Of a DNA stretch of 64,000 nt, positions 23,693 through 34,774 are shown piece by piece (the stretch's first letter is position 1; each line of letters starts with the position of its first letter). Origin of the DNA: Rhabditoides inermis (taxonomy: Eukaryota; Nematoda; Chromadorea; Rhabditida; Rhabditidae); assembly GCA_963966185.1 (NCBI GenBank), contig CAWZYM010000269.1, positions 105,307-169,306 of the forward strand, in the 5' to 3' direction. The notes under the pieces are model-generated. The model had not been told where the DNA came from, did no database searches, and saw nothing but the letters and a program-made list of their open reading frames with translations. A program made the position numbers and the translations under genes.

Positions 23693-25431
23693 ACCTCGAG
23701 GGGCAGCGCTCCAGACGACACGGGCAGCTCGATGCTCTGCCTCAGCGTCTTCTCCTTCCAGTTGAACACCTGCACGCTGTGGCCGTAGTGACCTGAAGTT
23801 GTGCGCGAATAGAATCTAGATAGTTACTGTTAACTACTAGAAACACGGAACACTGCGATAACGATGTCATTCGCACCTTTCTCGACGTGCGCCGGGTCGA
23901 ATCCGTGCTTGATGAGCCGCGGCGCGCCCCACTCGGTGCTGATCATCACGTTGCGGCGCGGCTGGTACCAGAAGTCGTAGTGGAAGGGGATTGGCGCGCG
24001 CCACGTCTTCTTCGGCTCGAACGTCAAGCCGTCAAGAAGAAGGAAGTCACCTGCAAGGCGGGGGTGAGAGAGAGAGCCACACGCACGAGTGGCGCACCCT
24101 TGTTGTTTCCCTCGGCGTCTCCGAGCGTGCTGATCATGATGTCTCCATCTGCGAGACAGTGCGACGTGTGCGGGAACGACACGCCCAGAGAGTGCAGCGA
24201 CGACGGCTCGATCACCTACTTCATTCAGTCAGGAAAGAGAAAAATGGTGTTTGTACAGTATATGGTGAGAGTAGGATACGTTAAGAAAATTTGCAAAAAA
24301 AATTGAAAAGAAAATTTGTATTTGACATTCAACTCCATTTTTTTTCTTCACATTTCCGACATTCTGACATTCTCTCTTTCTCACACAGACTCGCACCTTC
24401 TCCTGCTTGATGTCTGTCGGCTTCTCCACATTGATCACGTACACGCGGTCCGAGTTGAGACACGGCAGGATGAGGTGAGAGCGCTTCGCCTGAACAAGCG
24501 ATATGATGGATGACGACTTGTACACGGAAACGCATGAACGTGTCCTTTCATGCAAGAAGTCTTCGAATGATGCCGATGTTATCGTCAGAATCAGCGTGTT
24601 AGCCCTTGACTGTGCGCGCGACGCGGACCTGACTCTCTCGAGAGGCAAGCGGCTCTCGCTTTCAGAAAACTCGCAATCAGAAAGTGTGCATTTTCTGATT
24701 GCGAGTTTAGTAGTGAGCGAATCGCATTGGAGAGAGACAGTGAGAGCGGTCGTTCACTCGTCAACTGTCATTCATTTCTCGTGGGGTGGACACGCTACAC
24801 TACATGTACACTAGAGCGGATGTGTGATAGTGTGTTTGTGTCCGGGGTCACCTTGGCATCGCCGTGGCAGCTGGAGCAGGCGTTCCAGCCCGAGTGGTGC
24901 ACCTCGTCGCCCGCAGCCAACTCCACCTTCGACACCAGCTGCAACATGATGTCTATTCTGTCTGTTCTCAGTAAACTTTCGTAGTCATAAAGAAAACTAC
25001 AGTGGTAGCCGGTCGTACCGAATTCGGCCGAATTTGGCAAAAAAAAAGCTCTGGCCTCTGTTGAGGGCGTTGAGCTACTGAAGTCGATCCCACCTACCTG
25101 GCAGTACGTGTCGCTGTCCGGATCGACGTCGACGGTGAACAGCGCGTCCGGCTTGGTGACGTCAGTGTGCGGAGCGGTGGTGAACCTGCACCTGAACCTG
25201 CACCTGCAACCTGCACACGTCACTATCAGCACACTGTCAGTCTCTTCGAACTATACTCCCTGAATGCTTTCAAACTGCGTTCAAAAAACGCCTTCCAACC
25301 ACTCCCGACTACTACCTGCTCTTCAACTACTTCAAACTACTTGGAATCACTTCGCCTCACCTCTCTCTCGGTCCTTTGATCGCGTCGACGGGAGTGGCGT
25401 AGCCGGGTCCCGAACAGCCACCGCACACCAT
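22324..25431 (-). CDS. SELENBP1: selenium-binding protein / methanethiol oxidase
   Basis: Fourteen exons on the minus strand, 5' to 3': 25431-25361, 25185-25098, 24938-24852, 24489-24397, 24215-24098, 24050-23877, 23792-23695, 23641-23549, 23508-23455, 23369-23302, 23259-23115, 22869-22724, 22581-22497, 22398-22324. Phases agree; 464 residues against about 472 in human SELENBP1. The family oxidises methanethiol to formaldehyde, H2S and H2O2 in the cytosol. Conserved stretches: [33 protein letters not shown] (CSSC motif), [50 protein letters not shown], and the C-terminus [16 protein letters not shown]. About six residues after KGPRE (human IVYLPC region) are not found, so exon 2 may start further out or a short exon is missed. 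Its acceptor region is a chain of AGs 6 nt apart. GA/CT tracts lie in three introns. Confidence 0.92.
22437..22481. repeat. (GA)n microsatellite
   Basis: In the last intron (22399-22496) of the selenium-binding protein gene. Confidence 0.9.
23389..23452. repeat. (CT)n microsatellite
   Basis: Fills most of the intron 23370-23454 of the selenium-binding protein gene. Confidence 0.9.
24667..24708. other. perfect 17-bp intronic hairpin
   Basis: A 17-bp perfect stem (AAACTCGCAATCAGAAA and complement) with an 8-nt loop, in the 362-nt intron 24490-24851 of the selenium-binding protein gene. It is either a short inverted repeat or a small structured RNA; the stem is shorter than a usual miRNA precursor. 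Confidence 0.55.
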
Positions 25432-26551
25432 CTCAACTCTCAACGGCTATGATTCAACGCTGCAGCAGGCGCGAACACAACGCAAACCTCGCGACGAGTG
25501 CGATAAACAATCAGTCAAGTTTTGTATTCACATGGGTAATCAGTCAGACATATATAAACGTCTTCTGACCCTGAACAACAACGAAAATCGGGCTTTAATT
25601 AGGCCGCCTGGGAGCATGAGAGTTGAGCAATCAGGTTAGAACGTGAAAACGTGTAGGTTAACGGTCGAGTGATTCGATACTGCTTGCAGTAAACATAGAT
25701 GCGTGACACGATAATTTTTTCGACATTGGTCGAGTCGAGTTGTTCAGGCGTGTAATTGAGAAGATGAAAAGAACACACGTGAAAGGGACGGGTCTTATAT
25801 GAGCACTTATCTTATCATTAATCACGCCGAAAACAGCCAAACAGGCCCGTGACCGTACAAGGTACACACGTTTGAAAGTCACGTTCGCACAACGCGGTAT
25901 TGGTTTGTACAACAACTATCGATAACATGAATGGTACTGTTGATCATTCATGAGCATGAGTATGAAATGATTGTTTTAAAAAAGCGCGGTGCACATTCAG
26001 TCGATGAATCTTTCTATTAAACAGGCGATGTATGTATAGTTTATGATTTGTAACACAATGCATTTGCACTTTACACATTGTTAAGACGTGATAAAAAAGA
26101 AGAATTGCAATGCAAGGTTACATGGTCACACATGGTGGGTAATTGGTTATGTCATTCCAACCGATTGCAGTCGTTAAGCGTGGGATTTTCACTGCAACGG
26201 CTTACGACTTCATTCAGATTCTCACTTCTCATCATCATAATCATACACGCTGTGGTCACACTCATGAATGATGACTTCCGTGGTCTCCTAGGAAACCATC
26301 TTGTTCCTATGAACGAGAAAGTGAATTGAAAATACTATTAGCAATGCTCATGTATATTTCGATATTCGTGAGTATTCGCTTCCAACCTTCAACATTGAGG
26401 ATTGATTGTTTCAAAAAACCCACCCATATTCATATTGCGAGAAACATTCATCCTGGAATATCAAACACAGATACAAGCAGTGATACTAGAAGAATATCGG
26501 ATTCACTGTCACTCTCAACGTAAAACATTTTCCATTTTCAGAAAACATCAA
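25432..26551. other. intergenic interval, no gene seen
   Basis: It lies upstream of the selenium-binding protein gene and downstream of the collagen gene. I see no exon chain, long repeat or RNA gene. It should hold the promoter of the former, but no TATA box is obvious near 25460-25500. Confidence 0.5.
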
Positions 26552-26713
26552 TCAATGTCTGCGAAGTCTCTTGCGGTCGTAGATCTTCTCTTTTGCGGCG
26601 AACGGAGTCTGAAGAATTATATGATAACTTGCTTTTAATATCTTATCTCTCTCGTCCTCCTCTCTCCCCCTCCCTGTCTCTTTTCTCCCCCCCCCCCCTA
26701 GCTCTCTCTATCT

Positions 26714-26752
<39 letters not shown>

Positions 26753-28508
26753 CTCTCTTCTCCTCACCTCTTCCTCCTTGTCCATGTCGTATGTCTCCCT
26801 CAGCATCACAACCTTGCTCTCCGTCCTGGGCGGGCAGGGACAATACCCCGCGTCGTCTCCCGCCCTTCCCTCGTCGCCGCTCTCTCCGGGCGGTCCGATC
26901 GCTCCGGGCATACCGGGTCTGCCCGGCTTTCCTCTAGCACCCGGCACCCCGTCCGGTCCCTCCTCGGCCACGCCCGCCTGTCCGCACTCGCCCTGCTCGC
27001 CGGCCGGACCCGCTGGTCCCGGCGCTCCGGGCGGTCCGCGCGTGTAGCGATAGCCGTTCTCGCCGGGCACTCCCTGCGCGCCCGGCGAGCCGGCTCGTCC
27101 CGGCTCGCCCGCGTCTCCCGGCATGCCCGGCGGTCCGGCGGGTCCATGCCTTCCCGGTGTGCCGTTGTCGCCGGGTCGTCCGCTGGGTCCGGGCATGCCT
27201 CTGAGTCCCTTGGTTCCGGGCGGGCCTGCCGGGCCGGCGGGGCACTGGATGCATCCGGTGGCGCGAGGGCGGGCGGTGAGCGACTGCGCGTGCGCGCCGT
27301 TCGGACCGTTCGGTCCCGGCTGGCCGGGCACTGCAAACGGGACGCGATAGAGCGAGACTCTAGCTGGTGAAATGAGTGTAGCCTCACCTCCATCGTATCC
27401 GTTCGGTCCCGGCGGTCCCGGCGGCCCGGGCGGACAGCTATTGGGTGTCAGGCCACAGTCTGAAAACAAGATTGCTGAAATGCCACTGACCGTTTGACAT
27501 TTCACTACTACATATATTTTTTTAAAAAATATCGAAAGACTGCAAAACATACTACGAAAACGTGTTGTGGTGAACTGTAAAACAATGTGTTTTTTGCTCT
27601 TTTATGTTAGACGTTGAAGGGGTGTCTAATTGCGGTGTTTAACTGAGCAGCTAATGTGCTAATGTGATAACTGTTGTGCGATTGTATGACAACTTGACAA
27701 CACAGCAACACATGCTTCACTGTTTGTTACTACAGTGACAAACTGACTGCATTGCGGCGGGAGTCCGGTCTGCTTCTTGCTTCGCTTCTGCTGACCGAAG
27801 ATGTTCTCCGCTTGTACCTGACATTGAGATAATGTGTAAACAATTGGATAACAAGAAGTGAGAAAGAGAAAGAGAAAAAGAAAAAAAAGAGAGAGAGAGA
27901 GAGAGAGAATTTTGTACCTTTCTTGCCGGGATAGCATCCGGATGATGCTGCAATCCCACCAAATCCGTCCATGCATCGTCTGTCAGAATCTGAATAGTTT
28001 TCAATCATTTTTTTCGTAATCGAGAGAAAAAAACGTGACTCTCGGATCAAAACTGTCTTGTCGGATCGAAATATCGAGACTTGGTCTGGTTCTCTCACGT
28101 CGCGCGATAGCCAGTACACATTTGATAAATGGGATGCGCAGATAACCTGCCCCCATTCAGTGGCACGCTGCATGCAACACGCAACCAAGCAGACATCATG
28201 CTAATCGGCTCTTTTCTCCCCCCCCCCCTCTCTCTCTCTCCCTACCTGGAAATCCTTCATCTCATCCATGCCGTGCTCGTAGAACGCGTTGATGTCCTCG
28301 AACACATAGCCTGTAACGGAGATTGTAACGAGTCTGGGCGATGAAGAAGAGTGGACACGCTTAGATGATCAAGCTTCCGCTCACCTCCGAACAGACCTGC
28401 CACAATGGTCATTCCTATTGAGAGAACGAGGGACGCGCTCACGGCTACGCCAACCGTGTCCACCATACCTGAAAGGTCCACGATTTTCAAAAGACGACTT
28501 TGACGCAT
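26552..28508 (-). CDS. nematode cuticle collagen
   Basis: Exons 5' to 3': 28508-28385, 28310-28246, 27989-27918, 27817-27748, 27459-27388, 27330-26768, 26608-26552; phases agree, 340 residues. It is a structural protein of the cuticle, secreted from hypodermis. The N-terminus [14 protein letters not shown] leads into a membrane-anchor segment ([20 protein letters not shown]), matching Col_cuticle_N. Next is a furin-like site (KRSKK) before PPQCNCG. The Gly-X-Y body starts [13 protein letters not shown] and is interrupted at [18 protein letters not shown], a Cys-containing break. A longer Gly-X-Y block ends in YCPCPPR. A non-collagenous tail ([18 protein letters not shown], then [18 protein letters not shown] from a separate exon) follows and has two Tyr that could crosslink. 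Small Cys groups flank the helices as in other cuticle collagens. The last intron is almost wholly CT repeat. Confidence 0.92.
26640..26757. repeat. (CT)n tract in the last collagen intron
   Basis: CT-rich tract with a run of ten or more C at about 26687-26698; on the gene's sense strand it is GA-rich. Smaller tracts sit at 27866-27908 and 28217-28242. Confidence 0.9.
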
Positions 28509-28763
28509 AACAGTTATTGTATTTGCGGACAGCGTGTTTTTATAGCATGAAAATTAGGCGTGTTGTGAGCTGTGAGTACGTAAAGGAAGTGCGAAGGAAA
28601 CAATAAGGAAACCGTAAAGGCGTAAAGCCATCGTGAAAACGGAAAATGAAGTCTGCAGGCAAAAACAATCCATATTTAGTATCAGGGCAATCAACAAGTG
28701 AAACTAATCCGGTGATGATAGGATACGGCAGCGTTCGCCCTTGCCTGCCGGATCATTTATAGG

Positions 28764-28794
<31 letters not shown>

Positions 28795-29596
28795 TGAGAG
28801 AGAGCGGTCGGCGCGGGGGCAAACCGGTCCGAGATTAGCCTGGACACACGCCAGCCAGGAAGAATACCTGCCCCCGAGGCACACAGTGATATCCCGTAGT
28901 CGTCACACCATTCACATACATCTAGAAAATGGTGGCAAAACCAGTAAAATAACCATTTGTCGTTGTTTATTCTAGATGTAAGTTTTATAAAATAATTTTT
29001 TTTATTGAAGTTTACCGAAAACCGATTGTCGGTATCAAGAACTGTGATTATGTGTAAGACGTTTCGATGAACTATATTCCCTTATGAGTTTTGCTTTCGA
29101 GGTAGTTATTATAATATCACATTAAACTTGATCTTCTGTTTTATTAAATTTATTAGAATTGGAGTTATTTCTGCAGACAACTAATGAACGTGATTTCCTG
29201 AAAAAAAGACAATTGAAAACGCACGCTTATGGCTAATGGGCGTCAATTGCTTCAATCTATCTTCAATTAGTGGTTAACGAAAGCGAGGGATCTGTTCGAA
29301 AAGACAGCATGAAAAACAACAAAACACTTGATTGTCAATCTGCCGCTCGTATTTCGTTTTTTTTCATCACAAGTTTCCTTTTTTTATACTGCATTCAACA
29401 CATAGGGAGGAACATGAGTATACTGTATACAGGTTTCAGACAACACAAAAAAGTCATCGTCTGAATAGACTGATCAATAACTAATGATTCATCAGTATAT
29501 CGGTTTCACAATCAGCTGCTACACAAAACAACAAAATGAAGAAAGATACTTCAATTTCAAACCGGCTAAAAAGTGAAAACACAAGATGTGAATGGT
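28509..29596. other. intergenic interval, no gene seen
   Basis: Upstream of the collagen gene. It has a (GA)n run at 28766-28805 and is AT-rich from 28970 on. No exon chain or RNA gene is supported. Confidence 0.5.
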
Positions 29597-31215
29597 TCAC
29601 TTGGTGCACACGTAGATAATGTTCTATTGCAAGAACTGCGGAAGGTGCGTCTGAAACGGAGAAGCGTGAGCACAACGTGACTGTTTCACTCACCTCGATC
29701 GTTTCGAATCCAGCCGAGCGCAGCATAGCAGTCGCCATCTCTCTGCCCCACATCGCGCCCGCACACTCCGCGTCTGACAAATTGGGATCATTAGGGGTCT
29801 GTGATATCTCGGACCGAACCCTGGCAGTTGCTGCCGACTGGGATGCAGTGGAACAGCAAGCGGCTGTACATCATGGCCGCCTTGCCGCCGATCGTCGCCT
29901 TGTCCTGGATCAGCGAGGTGTGAAAAATCACTTTCAAGAGACCGCGCACTTTCTTGGTGCTGCTGGTTCCGTTGATCTCGAGCATCATGAACAGACCGCC
30001 CGGCTTGAGCACGCGGTACACCTCGGCGAGAGACTGACATAACGTGGTCCTCTTCACATCACCACTCTCTCACTGTTCATGCTGGAGACTGGGGGTATGT
30101 CAGCTCGTTGTCGCTGAGGCGAAGTAGAAGTTCGGTGTTCGGAACACAGCTAGTTGAGAATGTTAAGGTTTTCGGAGTTCGCCGTAACATGCATAGGATG
30201 CGTGATGAGATGATAACATGATTTGTTATCAATCAATCGTTTATCCGGAATCGTTATATCTGATTATGAAAACATAATCATAATGATATGAAGCATACAG
30301 TAGTGCCTAAGATGCTAGATACATAGGCTAACGCCGGGGAAAGACAGGTAGGCTGACGAGGTTAGTGGTGGGAAGACGATACTTGATCGATGATCATTCC
30401 TGGACCATTAGAGTATCGTTCTTGACGGGTAGAGCTCCGGATTTTCCTTTGTTTCCATGCCAATTGGTATCTCCTCGCGCCATAGCTGCTTACACATGAG
30501 GGTACTTCCCGCCGCCTCACTGGTTATTCGGTAAGGATTCTTGTCGATGACCGAACAAGCGGCGGTGGAGCAAAATGCCAAAATGAGGACCCGACAGCAC
30601 GCCGCGGGGAAAAGAAGAAGAATGAAAATAAGAATAAAAAACCTAACCACTGTTATGCGTGGCTGATTTGTGAAAGGTTCCCCTTCACCCACCAGGTCCG
30701 GTCGCATCCGGTCGTGGCAGGCGTCGAAGACGCACACGAAATCGAACGCGTCCGACCAGTCGGCGGACATGGCGCCTGTGTGGAACGACGTGTCAAAACA
30801 CGAACCACCTCGAACTCCCCACCAGCGTCCATTTCTACGAACGAGAGGTTGAGCAGCGGCTAGCCGTCGCCAGATCTGAAGAGAGAAAGAAAAGGGCAAA
30901 AAGAAAGAGAGAAAGAGGGTGAGAGAGATAGAAAGAAAATGATTAAATATATCAAACGATGAAACCCGTACTTCTTTTCTTCTGCCATCGCTATTGCCTC
31001 AGCGGAAATATCCATGCCGATGAATGTGGAGAGTGGGAAGTGCTCAGCTGAATTGGGTGACTAAGCCCCGCCCACTAGAGCTCCGCCCACCGAGCATGGC
31101 GGTGTGGAAACCGGCGCCACAACCGACATCGAGAACGCGCATGCCACCGGCTGAGAGGCGAGCGGGGAGGGAGGGGTGGATGAGGGGGAGGATGTCACTG
31201 GAAGAGGGGAGAAGT

Positions 31216-31217
31216 AG

Positions 31218-31271
<54 letters not shown>

Positions 31272-31290
31272 GGAAGAGAGGAAAAAAGAG

Positions 31291-31340
<50 letters not shown>

Positions 31341-31583
31341 GAGAGGAAGAAAGAGGAGAGAGAGAGGGGGGAAGAGAGGAAGAGAGGAAGAGAGGAAGAA
31401 AGAGGGGAGAGAGAGAGAGGAAGAGAGAAAGAGAGAGAGAGAGTCAGAGAGAGGGAGAACGAGAGAGAGAACGAGAGAGAGAGAGAGAGAGAGAACAAGA
31501 GAGAGAGAGAACAGAGAGAGAGAGAGAGAGGGATAGAGGAAGAGAGGAAGAGAGAGAGGGGGGGGAGAGGAAGAGAGGAAGAA

Positions 31584-31635
<52 letters not shown>

Positions 31636-31755
31636 GAGGAAGAGAGGAAGAGAGAGAGAGAAAGAGAGAGAGAGAGAGTCAGAGAGAGAGAGAGAGAACG
31701 AGAGAGAGAGAGAGAGAGGGAGAGAGAGGGAGAGGGAGGGAGAGAGGGAGAGGAA
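31216..31755. repeat. 540-bp (GA)n / purine tract
   Basis: Intron 31198-31762 of methyltransferase copy A is nearly all GA repeat with interruptions. It is the longest microsatellite in the window. A smaller one lies at 32080-32118. Confidence 0.95.
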
Positions 31756-32073
31756 AAACCACGGTAGCTTTGCGTGCATAGCTTCACTCATACTTTGCAT
31801 CTGCTGGTAGAAGTTGTTAAAGTCCGAGTACGCGAGACCTGAAATCTCTATCTCTCTCTCCCTCCCTCTCCCTCTTTCTTCCTCTCTCTCAACTTCCGCT
31901 CTCTCCCAGTATTCATCTATCTCGCACTTCTCACCGTATGGTCCGTCTTTTCTGGAACACCTTCGCGAGACTGTGATAGTTCTTATAGTACTCGGGCACT
32001 TGCATGAGTGCAGCGCGAACATGCGCGTCTCTCCCACTAGGTTCTAGAAAGACGGTCCCAAAAAAAGAGTCCC

Positions 32074-32119
<46 letters not shown>

Positions 32120-32595
32120 TGCGACCGACCTTGACGTTTTCCTGTTTGATGTAGAACTTCTCGTCCTCTGTCACCTCGATCATGCCGCCACACGCCATAC
32201 ACGACAGCCACTCCTTCACGTACCTCCACAGAGCATGTGTGAGAAGCGAGCGCGCGTCATCACAAACCTCTCCTTGCATTCCGCCCTCTCAGCTACTGCT
32301 GCCGCTCCCGCTGGCGTGTCTTCGCCAGATACCTAAACTTGCTGTTAGAGATAGCAGTGTGTGTGTTGCACAATTACTTAGGTTTGAGTTTGAGCTAGAG
32401 GAATTTCTTTCTAATTTTAAATGACAAAGACGATGAATTTAGGGAATGTATTGAACGTGTCTGATTGAAAAAAAACACTAACAAAAACTCACGGCAGCGA
32501 GAGCCTCGAGCAATCCTAACTCGGCTCCGAGAGCCACCGACCCCGATATGAACGAGTTTTGCGTGATTGACTGGAACGTAGCGGTGGGATGGAAA

Positions 32596-34493
32596 GGATG
32601 TAGGACGTTCCCTCCATTTTTGCAAGGTCCTCCACTTTTGCATGGTCCTCCACTAGCATGAACGATTCCTCCACCGACCATGAACGATCCCTCCACTTTG
32701 CTAGGACGTTCCCTCCACTTTAAATTTAGGCGTTTCACATTTAATGTGTAACGTTTGAATGTTCTAATACATTATTTAGCCATAAATAATGAACTTTAAT
32801 AATGCCTAGAAACTTTCACCACGTTTGCTCATAGTTAGTGATTCACATCTCACAAATCTCTCTCCTTCCATTAGGAGCCATGGCCCATGCGCGAGCCAAC
32901 CAGAGAGACGATATCGTATTCGCGATGTCGCTACTTGTAAACGGATATGAAGATATCATAATTAATAGAAAATGAGTTAAATAATCATCTGCCCGTTTGT
33001 CTGAAAGATATCAGAACTGAGTGTGAGTAGTGGAAGAATGAAGACAAACAACAACATTCACACCTCGTATAGTTTCACTCTTTTCACGAAAGACATTAGA
33101 GTGGTTAGACAAAAATCAGAACGCGTTGGACGATGTTTTCATTTTGACAAAACTTTGCGTGTGTAGCCAAATTCGAACCGCTGCTTGCAAAGCGAGAGCG
33201 TTACCTTTACGCCACGTGGTCATGTGAGAGAGTCAGTGGAACGGAGATACGAAAGGCACCACAAATCTGCTGTGCATTTCGTTCAGTATACTGTATGTTC
33301 AAAATCCACGATAATGTTTTCACCGAAAAATCCTGAGCTAAGTGCTAGTCTATTATAAACGAGAATCAAAGTACTTATTGTTAAAACTAATCTTACACCA
33401 TTAGTGACAATCTGTTCACTAGTAAATATTTCCAAAGTAATGTTTTGATCATATGATGACTTCATGCACAAAAGACGTTCGCGTTTCAATCCGTTCTTGT
33501 TTCCGTTTAGAATACGATAGGATTAGAATACTATAAGGGTCAGGATATTTTCAAAGTAGCATAATTGTTCAGATTAGTAAAGTAATTTCCTAAGTGTGGT
33601 TCAATCGTTCGTCCGATACTAATTGTAAGGGTATCGTAGTATGGTATATCCGACATCAGTATAGAACCCCGATTCATGTCTGGCAGTGATTCGTTAGCAT
33701 ATAGCAATCCGCGAAAGATAACTACATTTGGGATATGGGCCATAGGCCATAGGCTTGTTTTTTTTTGGTTTGTTGATAAAGTAGAATTTAAATATTGTTA
33801 ACCCACAGAGCTGTGCTATAGCTCCGTAGAATACCGTAAAACATTATCCGAGAATGCAGTCACTTATGGAAATCATTTGTTAATTGAATTTGCTGAAAAG
33901 TTAAGTTGGAGAATACAGTTGCTGCAAGAAAGTGCGGTAATGTTAGTTTCTATTCCGGAGCCCGTACGACGCGCGAAAAGATTCACAAAATTCTCTACTT
34001 GTGTTGATGTTGATGCGTTACTTGAACAATGTTATCGTAATGCGGCAGCGGGATTTGGCTAACATGTTGAAAAAAACCCGATGTAGATGCTTTACAAACT
34101 AGCATATTATTACATTGTTTGTACTGTTTGTACGTAGTGCTGACTTAAATAAATAGTTATGCTGAATGATGTGTTCCATTGTGGTAGAATGTATGTCTTC
34201 AGGTTGGCTCGTGCATGGCTCTTTGTGGAAGGAAAGAGATGAGTGATAACTATGACTATGAGCAAACATTTTAAAAGTTTCTAGGCATTATTACGAGCAT
34301 TATTTATGGCTAAATAATGTATTAGAACGTTCAAACGTCACACATTAGAAGTGAAACGCCTAAATTTAAAGTGGAGGGAACGTCCTATCAAAGTGGAGGA
34401 ATCGTTCATGGTAGGTGGAGGAATCGTTCATGGTGGTGGAGGAATCGTCCTTTGCACTCAAACTAAAAATTGTGGAGGGAACGTCCTACATCC
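32596..34493. mobile_element. 1.9-kb TIR transposon with 8-bp target duplication (hAT-like)
   Basis: Ends read GGATGTAGGACGTTCCCTCC inward from both sides. The 8-bp sequence GATGGAAA occurs immediately outside each end (32588-32595 and 34494-34501). Inverted similarity extends about 260 bp inward and includes several copies of a subterminal motif (GTGGAGGAATCGTTCATGG). Eight-bp duplications and clustered subterminal repeats are typical of hAT elements. No transposase frame is visible, so it is non-autonomous. A tRNA-like repeat (33073-33348) is nested inside. It sits in intron 1 of the broken methyltransferase gene. Confidence 0.8.
33073..33348 (-). mobile_element. tRNA-like repeat (SINE candidate), copy 1
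   Basis: Minus-strand copy of a roughly 290-bp repeat found three times in the window. It contains an A-box-like TGGCGTAAAGG and a canonical B box (GGTTCGAAT), about 140 bp of shared sequence before the tRNA-like part and about 100 bp after it. Nested in the 1.9-kb transposon. Confidence 0.7.
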
Positions 34494-34774
34494 GATGGAA
34501 ACGTATTCAACACGTAGCATACCATCAGCGTTAGCTGTAGAAGCGACATTCTATTTATTAATTTATTAAAAGCTTAAGAAAGTGGGTATATGTTTGTAAA
34601 ATTATGTATGAACACGATCGAGTAAAGTAGCACAGGGGAAAAGCTACCCTAACATTCGACAGACAAAAAAACTGTTTCAATTGTTGTTTATATTTATTTA
34701 TACCAGCTCTTCAAGATATGGAGTGTACACAGAATGAAAGTGAACCTGGGAACCTATCAATACTATATCGACAT

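Larger units (their letters stand above)
29597..34549 (-). pseudogene. Rv2258c-like SAM methyltransferase, copy A (broken)
   Basis: Tandem duplicate of the gene at 34775-40164. Exons 5' to 3': 34549-34523 (likely), 32570-32493, 32332-32268, 32223-32130, 32043-31935, 31838-31763, 31197-31091, 31047-30972, 30875-30823, 30775-30693, 30033-29950, 29904-29820, 29773-29694, 29650-29597. An N-terminal winged-helix part (TEDEKFYIKQEN) precedes the SAM-binding motif VLDVGCGAGFHT and the YRVLKPGGLFMMLEI block. Defects relative to copy B: exon 5 is read out of register across its middle by two compensating shifts; exon 9 has an in-frame TAG (30862-30860); the last exon has a TAG (29626-29624) nine codons before the normal end. 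A transposon (32596-34493) fills intron 1. Splice sites and the motif I region are otherwise preserved, so the loss looks recent. Confidence 0.75.

Noticed and set aside
26708..27550. Single 280-codon collagen frame as the full gene
   Set aside because: It reads through two introns and into the CT tract. The seven-exon model adds the membrane anchor and a proper C-terminal exon.
31044..31787. Long Ser/Leu or Arg/Glu open frames in GA/CT tracts (also at 2-2.5, 4.2-4.6, 8.3-8.9, 11.0-11.4, 37.5-38.2 and 41.2-41.6 kb)
   Set aside because: Dinucleotide repeats give stop-free frames on both strands; they sit inside introns or gaps and encode only low-complexity sequence.
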